From positions 2,420,450 through 2,484,449 of the forward strand of contig JAVGVS010000012.1 in NCBI GenBank assembly GCA_032718565.1: a stretch of 64,000 nucleotides of DNA, read 5' to 3'. A program made the position numbers and the translations under genes. Source of the DNA: Distichodus sexfasciatus (Eukaryota > Chordata > Actinopteri > Characiformes > Distichodontidae). Position 1 is the stretch's first letter; each line of letters opens with the position of its first letter. Shown here piece by piece: positions 58,616-64,000 of the stretch. Below the pieces are notes generated by a model. It was not told the DNA's origin, did not search any database, and saw only the letters and a program-made list of their open reading frames with translations.

Positions 58616-58989
58616 ACATGCAATGTGTTTACATCAAAGGCCGGTGTACTCCTTCTCTCATGTTCTGTAACGTCACTGGGAAAGGATTTGTATTGATTTG
58701 CGCGCCATTACACCAGCGAAAAAGGTTTTGTAAATCTTCCTAGAAGCTGACCACAGCACTGACAACAATATAACCAACAACCAAGCCATCAGTCCACTCA
58801 GCAACGCACAAAACAGTGATGTACATCATATCGTTTGGCTGTTTTCTGCCTTGTGTGCCCATGTGTTTTTGCGAGCCTGGCATGCAAGCACAATGTTTAG
58901 ATGCCCGTATTTGATGTATGAATCCATTAAACATGGCAATGATGCAACGCAGGACGGCAAAAGTAGAATTGCTTGCTTGCTTGCTAGCA

Positions 58990-59405
58990 CTTGAGCACGC
59001 ATGTGGCAGCTGTCATGTCTGACCTCTACGTCTCTCGATTCCAAAAACAAATGCTCTCTCCATGCCCGACTTCAAGCTTTAATAGTCAATTGATTCATCC
59101 CCCAGTCCGCCACAGAGTCAACTCCAGCCTCCACTTTATTTATTTTCCCCCTGAGAAGCTTCTCCCCCACTTTCCCCCCACAACATCCGTCTTATTAAAA
59201 TCGAATGGCAAACAATACCCTCGCTTCTCTTCGTTTGATGGCGCGGAGAAAAACAATTTGAGAGGATTTCGCATGGTTTATAACCTGTATAGGCCACAAG
59301 CCTTTGAAGAGATGAATGAGCTAATCAATCATGGTCTGAGGGGGGCATCACTCACATGGATGCTAAAGATGATGGAGGAGTATGAGGAGGAGGAGGAGTG
59401 AGTTA
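58990..59405 (+). other. Unrecognised 136-codon open frame in a conserved-looking island
   Basis: The frame (58991-59401) is the longest open frame not explained by a repeat. It ends in an acidic run, has no recognisable domain, promoter or splice sites, and includes GTCAATTGATTCATC and GAGCTAATCAATCATGG. I regard it as more likely a non-coding island than a gene. Confidence 0.25.
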
Positions 59406-59716
59406 TCAACTCTGTCCCGGCCTGAGGGTACTGCGGCGATACTTGTTTTTGCGGTACAGTAAGAGACACGATTAAAATTAAAAGATTTGTCATGAGCCTC
59501 AACGTTCTTGTTGCGAGCACTATAAGGAAAACAGCATGTTTTTGATCAAACTTCTTTTGTTACTTCATGCCTTATGCTAAAAATGTCCACCATACACCAT
59601 GCCTATAAAACTGACATATTGGTAAACACTGTTCCCGCTTTGTGCTTCTACAGCACATAACAATAAATGTTTTATAGCCAGGGAGGTTTCCTTCTTGTCA
59701 GTGCCTCGATGACGCT

Positions 59717-59750
59717 TTCTTCTTCTTCTTCTTCTTCTTCTTCTTCTTTT
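59717..59750. repeat. (TTC)n microsatellite
   Basis: About ten TTC units. Confidence 0.95.
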
Positions 59751-61919
59751 GCCCGTTCATATTTTTAAACCTTCAAAAGCTGCCACGGTTGTTTACTTTG
59801 GAATCAGGAGGTCGGCGAACGTACAGTGAACATGCCTTATGCCACTATCAAGAAATGAAAACACAACGCTGCTTTCAACCCCCCTCAACATTGGTCAGCA
59901 GTTGTCAAAAATGGAAGAAAAAAAATGGTTACAACTGCTGTTTCGACCACAGTGAGTGCTCAAGTTTCTTTTAGACCAAACTGGCACATGATCATAGGGA
60001 CTTTGAAATGCTGAGTCTTAAATGCATACAGCAGACGTGTTCGTAGGCCATGTTTTAAGCCTTATAACATGCTAAAGAAGGGTTACTATGACCACAGCAT
60101 GACTGGCACACCCTTGTAAAGTTCTTGTAATGACAGACAAAGAGAGCATGGCTTGGTTTTTTAACCCCAGGAGGATCTTGTCTTTTGGGATGTTGGCAGG
60201 TTTTGGGTGGGTCTGCAGTGAGTGAGTATGTGAGAGAGAAGAGAGAAAGGCTATATATAATACACATATACAGCATTAGTAGTTCTTTATATACTTATTT
60301 TTTTGTAATGATTTTGAAGTTTTAAGAATCATCATGGGTCACAAATTGGAATTTTTTCTATACAGTTCAGCTTTAAAGAAAGCTGCACAGAAGATTAGTG
60401 CCAGAAAACAGCATCAGTCTTCTACGCATCTACAGATCGGCTCCATAGGATAGCACAATGCCACCGATACCCAATCCAGCTGTTTGAGTCATTATCGGAC
60501 CGATATCCAATCCACGTATCGGATCGGTGCCATATCTACTAAAAACGTCTGGTAATTACAGTAAAACATGGTGGCAATTGCTTCCTACTTCAGACTCCAA
60601 AACTTTAAGTGAGTTCTGTAGAAATGTGTGGGCAGATTGAGGTCTGCTATTCTGAGGTTGAGCTAAGATGAGAGGAGAGAGAGGACAGAGAAGGAAGCAG
60701 ATGACGTGAATAATACAGACGACTGCTGGCTTTGTGGTGGGCAGGTACTATACTTTGCAGAGAAACTAGTAATCATCATTCTGATGTCATCCATCAGTGG
60801 CCAAAACACTGGCACTTTCAAGTTTGGACCGCCATATACGTCTGGTTCCTTCTAGAACAAGAGAGATCTTGGTTTGAAAGTCGGTTATAGAAAATTTGAC
60901 AGTTGGTTCTATTTTGGAACTATTTTTTAAACAAATACTCTACTGACTATTTAAGCAATTAATTGATTGAAAAAAGAAATCAAACTGACAGGTAAAATTC
61001 TAAATGTTTCAATCAATCAATCACTGTGGAATAAGCTCAGATTAAAGCTTAAACATTTTCTCAAACATTTATTTAATGGAGACATAAAATAGGAGGCTTT
61101 GTTTTCATATTGATTGTATTTATCAGTAAGGCAGACAGAAATCTTTCTTACAAATGATTTTTTTTCTTAGGGTTGTCTTGTTGGTAGTTCATCCTCCAGA
61201 ATGGTTTTTTAAAAGTTAGATTTTTTTTTAAGTGACTGGAGTTAACTAATGACCAAATCCAAAAAGGCTGACTTTTTTTTTTTTTTTATTTACAGTAATA
61301 GCAACAGTATGCAGTATTTCTACAATTATTTGAAGCCTTTAAAAAACCAAAATGTTCCACTTTTTAAAAAGTGTGCATTGGTTTAAAATAGTGATGTATT
61401 GATAGTTTGCTCATGGTAACGCTAGTCAGTTCTTGTGTTAATTATCAGATTTTTGTGACATATGCATGACCTTTGTTGCATTTTTATCCACTGTTCCAGT
61501 TATTTGCTTCAGAGTGTTATTCATAGTAAACTTACCAGAGTATAACAAGGCCAATCCAAACATAGTGCCGTGGAACTATAGTAACTGGCTGTAGTGCTTT
61601 CAGGTCTGACTTTTTGTTCCATATGATTGCTGTTCCAAATTATATTTAGGCTTGCTGTTTTCTCTCCACATCAAGTAAGCCTTATTATAAGTCCGTACAC
61701 TGTAAATTATTTTTGCTACATAACATTTTCCCATAATTAAGAACTGAAAAGAGAATGGAGAAAATATAGCTGGCAGATAATGAAGGTCTACCCTGGAATG
61801 TTTAGCTTCTCTACCGCAACCAACACCCTTCAAAGAGGCCACGTGTTTTTTTTCGTGTATAATTAGGCCTATTTCTGGTCAGGACTCGTATGTTGGGGGC
61901 TGTGGGAGGGTAGTGTGTT
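59751..61919. other. Single-copy DNA with one hAT-like scrap
   Basis: 60433-60545 has repeated ATCGGACCGATA / ATCGGATCGGTGCC motifs, as in internal parts of fish hAT elements. The rest is AT-rich with T-runs and no gene. Confidence 0.4.
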
Positions 61920-62970
61920 TAAAAAACTAATAAACACTCTGTACTGTATATAAACATATAGGAAAAAATATGCCTGAATATATCTGAAGAATTTATTGAA
62001 TTTGTCCATTGTACTGTGAAAGGATGCCACCTTTGCAAAAAATGTCCGATTTTCAAGAAGTAAAATTTCTTCCACAGTAACCTGTAAGTGGGATTGTTGC
62101 ATAGTGAAAGCATTTAAGAAAGGTTATCAGCTATGAATTGACAGACCACGTAAAGTAGCAGATCAGGGTTGACGAGTTCCCACGCAAGAAAATACTAAAA
62201 GTCATCAGAACTGTGTTGACTCTGTAGAGACTCTGCAGAGAGAGGAACTGCAGAGTTTTAAACTTCCTCTGGTAATAACCTCAACACAAAAACTGTGCTT
62301 TGTGGAAAGGGCTACCATAGCGTCGGCTTGCAAATGTCTAAGTGCAGTGTCCAGCTTTGGATGGAGTGGTGTAAAGCAAGCTGTCACTAAACTCTGGACA
62401 AGAGGTATAATGATACATCCATCCAATGATCAGGGAGCCCATTGCATGGACCAGCTCCAAACAACTGCCTGTGGGTTTAGAAGGTTATGTCTTAGGGCCT
62501 GTGTCCACCAAATGTGTTTTTTGCGCTGGCAGCTCCTATTTTTAATACAAATTCGACAAGCTTCAGCGTTCAGAGCGCTAAGAGCCTTCAGCAGAAAAAA
62601 ACGCTTCACGTTTAAATCTGTTCAACTTATAGAACTGTGCTAGGCTTGTCAATGTCACGTCTCTCTTGCTAGCCAATCAAAATAGAAGAAGGAGTGGGAC
62701 ATATAAATCGGTGGTACTCTCCCAGCTGTTGTCTTGCATGGTTTATCTCATGCACCCGGTCTCTACTTCTCAAAGACATGTGAGTATCTAGTTCAAATTC
62801 TGCGTCTAATTCTAAGATGTGATTTCTCTCCATTGTAAAGATAATCTCGTCGGCAAATCTCAAAGCAACATGTTACAATGTATACATGAAACAGGAACAA
62901 ATGTGGAAGTGCCCCATGATGCTTTTCACAAAAAAGTGGACAGAGCAAGGTGTCCAAATACGTTTGATCA
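61920..62970 (+). pseudogene. Old Tc1 relic, interrupted
   Basis: Segments that align to a second fish Tc1 family: AAGTAAAATTTCTTCCAC (62058), GACAGACCACGTAAAGTAGC, CTTCCTCTGG..AACCTCAACACAA, AGCTTTGGATGGAGTGGTGT with ACTCTGGAC (to 62400). The 3' end GGACAGAGCAAGGTGTCC.AAATACGTTTGATCA lies near 62938-62970. Most of the transposase is deleted, and a Harbinger fragment sits between the pieces. Confidence 0.68.
62487..62870 (-). pseudogene. PIF/Harbinger fragment
   Basis: TTA followed by GGGCCTGTGTCCACCAAA fits a Harbinger terminus and its 3-bp target. On the minus strand 62863-62690 encodes a transposase N-terminus (RSRDRVHEINHARQQLGEYHRF) joined directly to the sub-terminal region. The rest of the transposase is deleted and the second terminus was not found. 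Confidence 0.62.
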
Positions 62971-64000
62971 AATTGACATTGATTAAAAGGTCAATAGCAT
63001 CAATTCAAAATGAAAATATTGATCAGACATCATACAAATTGTAATTTCACAAAGACGTTTTTCATTCATGTCTGGTGGACATCAGGAATAAAGAGTCAAA
63101 TGACATTTTAGTGTTTTTTTGTGATGGAGGTAATTGTGTTAGATCTTGCCTCATTTCAATCACAGGCTCCGGAAGTGAATCAAATAGATATTGTATCATA
63201 GTAGACTGTGTGATATTGGCAGACATCAAATCTTTGCCCAATGGACCTTGCCCAATATACATGAAACGTATTGTGATTAAACTTGTGATTTCCTTCCTAC
63301 CAAATACTATAGAGTTCATATATTCATTGCTCTTTGCTGACAGATCAAACATTTATATGACCACTGATTTCAAAGGTTACTCTTTCAAGAATAATCACAA
63401 CAATCTTTAATTAATGACCTTTAGCAATTAATTTCATTCTCATTCTTTAGTTTTTTTGCATTGCTCATGAAAAGGAACACTTTTGTGGGAAATAAGAGAT
63501 TTCTTCATAATCATGAACAGTCTGATAGCAAATATGAGTTTTTGAGTGAATGCTCCTGATTTCATTTGCAATTATCTCGGACATCCATAATGACTCTTTC
63601 ACGGCTTTAATACACCATGTTCTCGTATGGGTGACGAGTGGTCAAGGTTTTTAGAGCGCAGATGAGTACTGCCACTGCATTTTAATAATAAAAAAATATT
63701 CCTCATGGTTATTCAAGGCAACTATTTTTTTAAAGTTGTTTGCTGATAATACCATGCAGATTTGAAGGTCACTGGAATATGAAGAATAAATGTGCCATTT
63801 TTCTCAGGTTGTTATTGGTCACAGAAAACTCGAAAGATTATATTGCAATTTTTTTTTTGTTTACTACAGACCCCAGCTGCTTTGTTACAATGTCTGTTGT
63901 AAAATGAGCCACACAAATAAAACTGTCTTGAACTATAGCATTACATTGCATCTCCTATTTATTTGGTCCATGAAAGTGTGACTTCATTTGTAAACCTGAC
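62971..64000. other. AT-rich end of window
   Basis: Overlapping open frames on both strands (63062-63352 minus, 63075-63410 plus) have no recognisable domain. Nothing else was identified. Confidence 0.4.

Noticed and set aside
58991..59401. 136-codon frame with an acidic tail considered as a small gene
   Set aside because: No domain, no promoter or splice signals, and low-complexity end; kept only as an unrecognised island.
63062..63410. Overlapping open frames on both strands (97 and 111 codons)
   Set aside because: No recognisable domain, no splice or promoter context, and a stop lies directly before the minus-strand ATG. Chance or a decayed repeat is more likely.
1..64000. CRISPR arrays, prokaryotic operons, or defence-system genes
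   Set aside because: Direct repeats found are microsatellites, minisatellites or transposon ends; all content fits a teleost nuclear genome.

Overview
This window reads as non-coding, repeat-rich DNA from a teleost fish. The diagnostic evidence is the repeat content: a Rex3 (RTE-clade) retrotransposon, L2-like LINEs, several teleost Tc1/mariner families, hAT and Harbinger relics, a Ty3/Gypsy gag relic, two apparent solo LTRs, and three tRNA-derived SINE families with their usual fish 3' domains. I found no intact host protein-coding gene, rRNA, tRNA gene or CRISPR. Nearly every long open frame is either a decayed transposon protein or a by-product of a microsatellite. All family names come from recognising the sequence by eye; no database search was run.

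Layout. 0-5.8 kb: a minus-strand Gypsy gag relic, a 5'-truncated L2-like LINE, microsatellites, an internally deleted Tc1 transposase and a 21-bp minisatellite. 5.8-10.4 kb: AT-rich single-copy DNA. 10.45-13.76 kb: an almost complete Rex3 whose 5' half is inverted and which is flanked by a 9-bp duplication, the signature of twin priming. 14.7-20.4 kb: SINEs, a 0.6-kb purine tract and CA-rich tandem repeats. 22.7-28.4 kb: stretches that look like conserved non-coding elements, interrupted by a 21-bp minisatellite that carries a solo-LTR-like insertion, and by a hAT MITE. 28.4-38 kb: a foldback Tc1 derivative, a nearly full-length L2-like LINE (minus strand), a solo LTR, a 1-kb element with 14-bp terminal inverted repeats, a non-autonomous hAT, and a displaced copy of that hAT's left junction. 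38.7-48 kb: LINE tails and many SINEs, including a tail-to-tail inverted SINE pair. 48-56 kb: a possible TATA promoter, a duplicated 0.22-kb segment and a diverged three-copy repeat. 56-58.3 kb: a complete but inactivated Tc1 element. 58-64 kb: mostly single copy, with a Harbinger fragment inside an older Tc1 relic.

Between the repeats, several GC-richer, TAATTA-bearing islands (about 9.3, 15.9, 19.9, 22.8, 26.4-27.3, 27.7-28.3, 44.4, 51.3 and 59.2 kb) look unlike their surroundings. That fits a gene desert holding long-range enhancers of a developmental gene outside the window; this is inference. The genes do not work together as a pathway. What the window records is layered transposition, with nested insertions that can be ordered in time. 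I did not find a new molecular system. The most informative items are the twin-primed Rex3, the LTR insertion whose removal restores the 21-bp phase exactly, the foldback Tc1, and the hAT junction copied 2.4 kb away.
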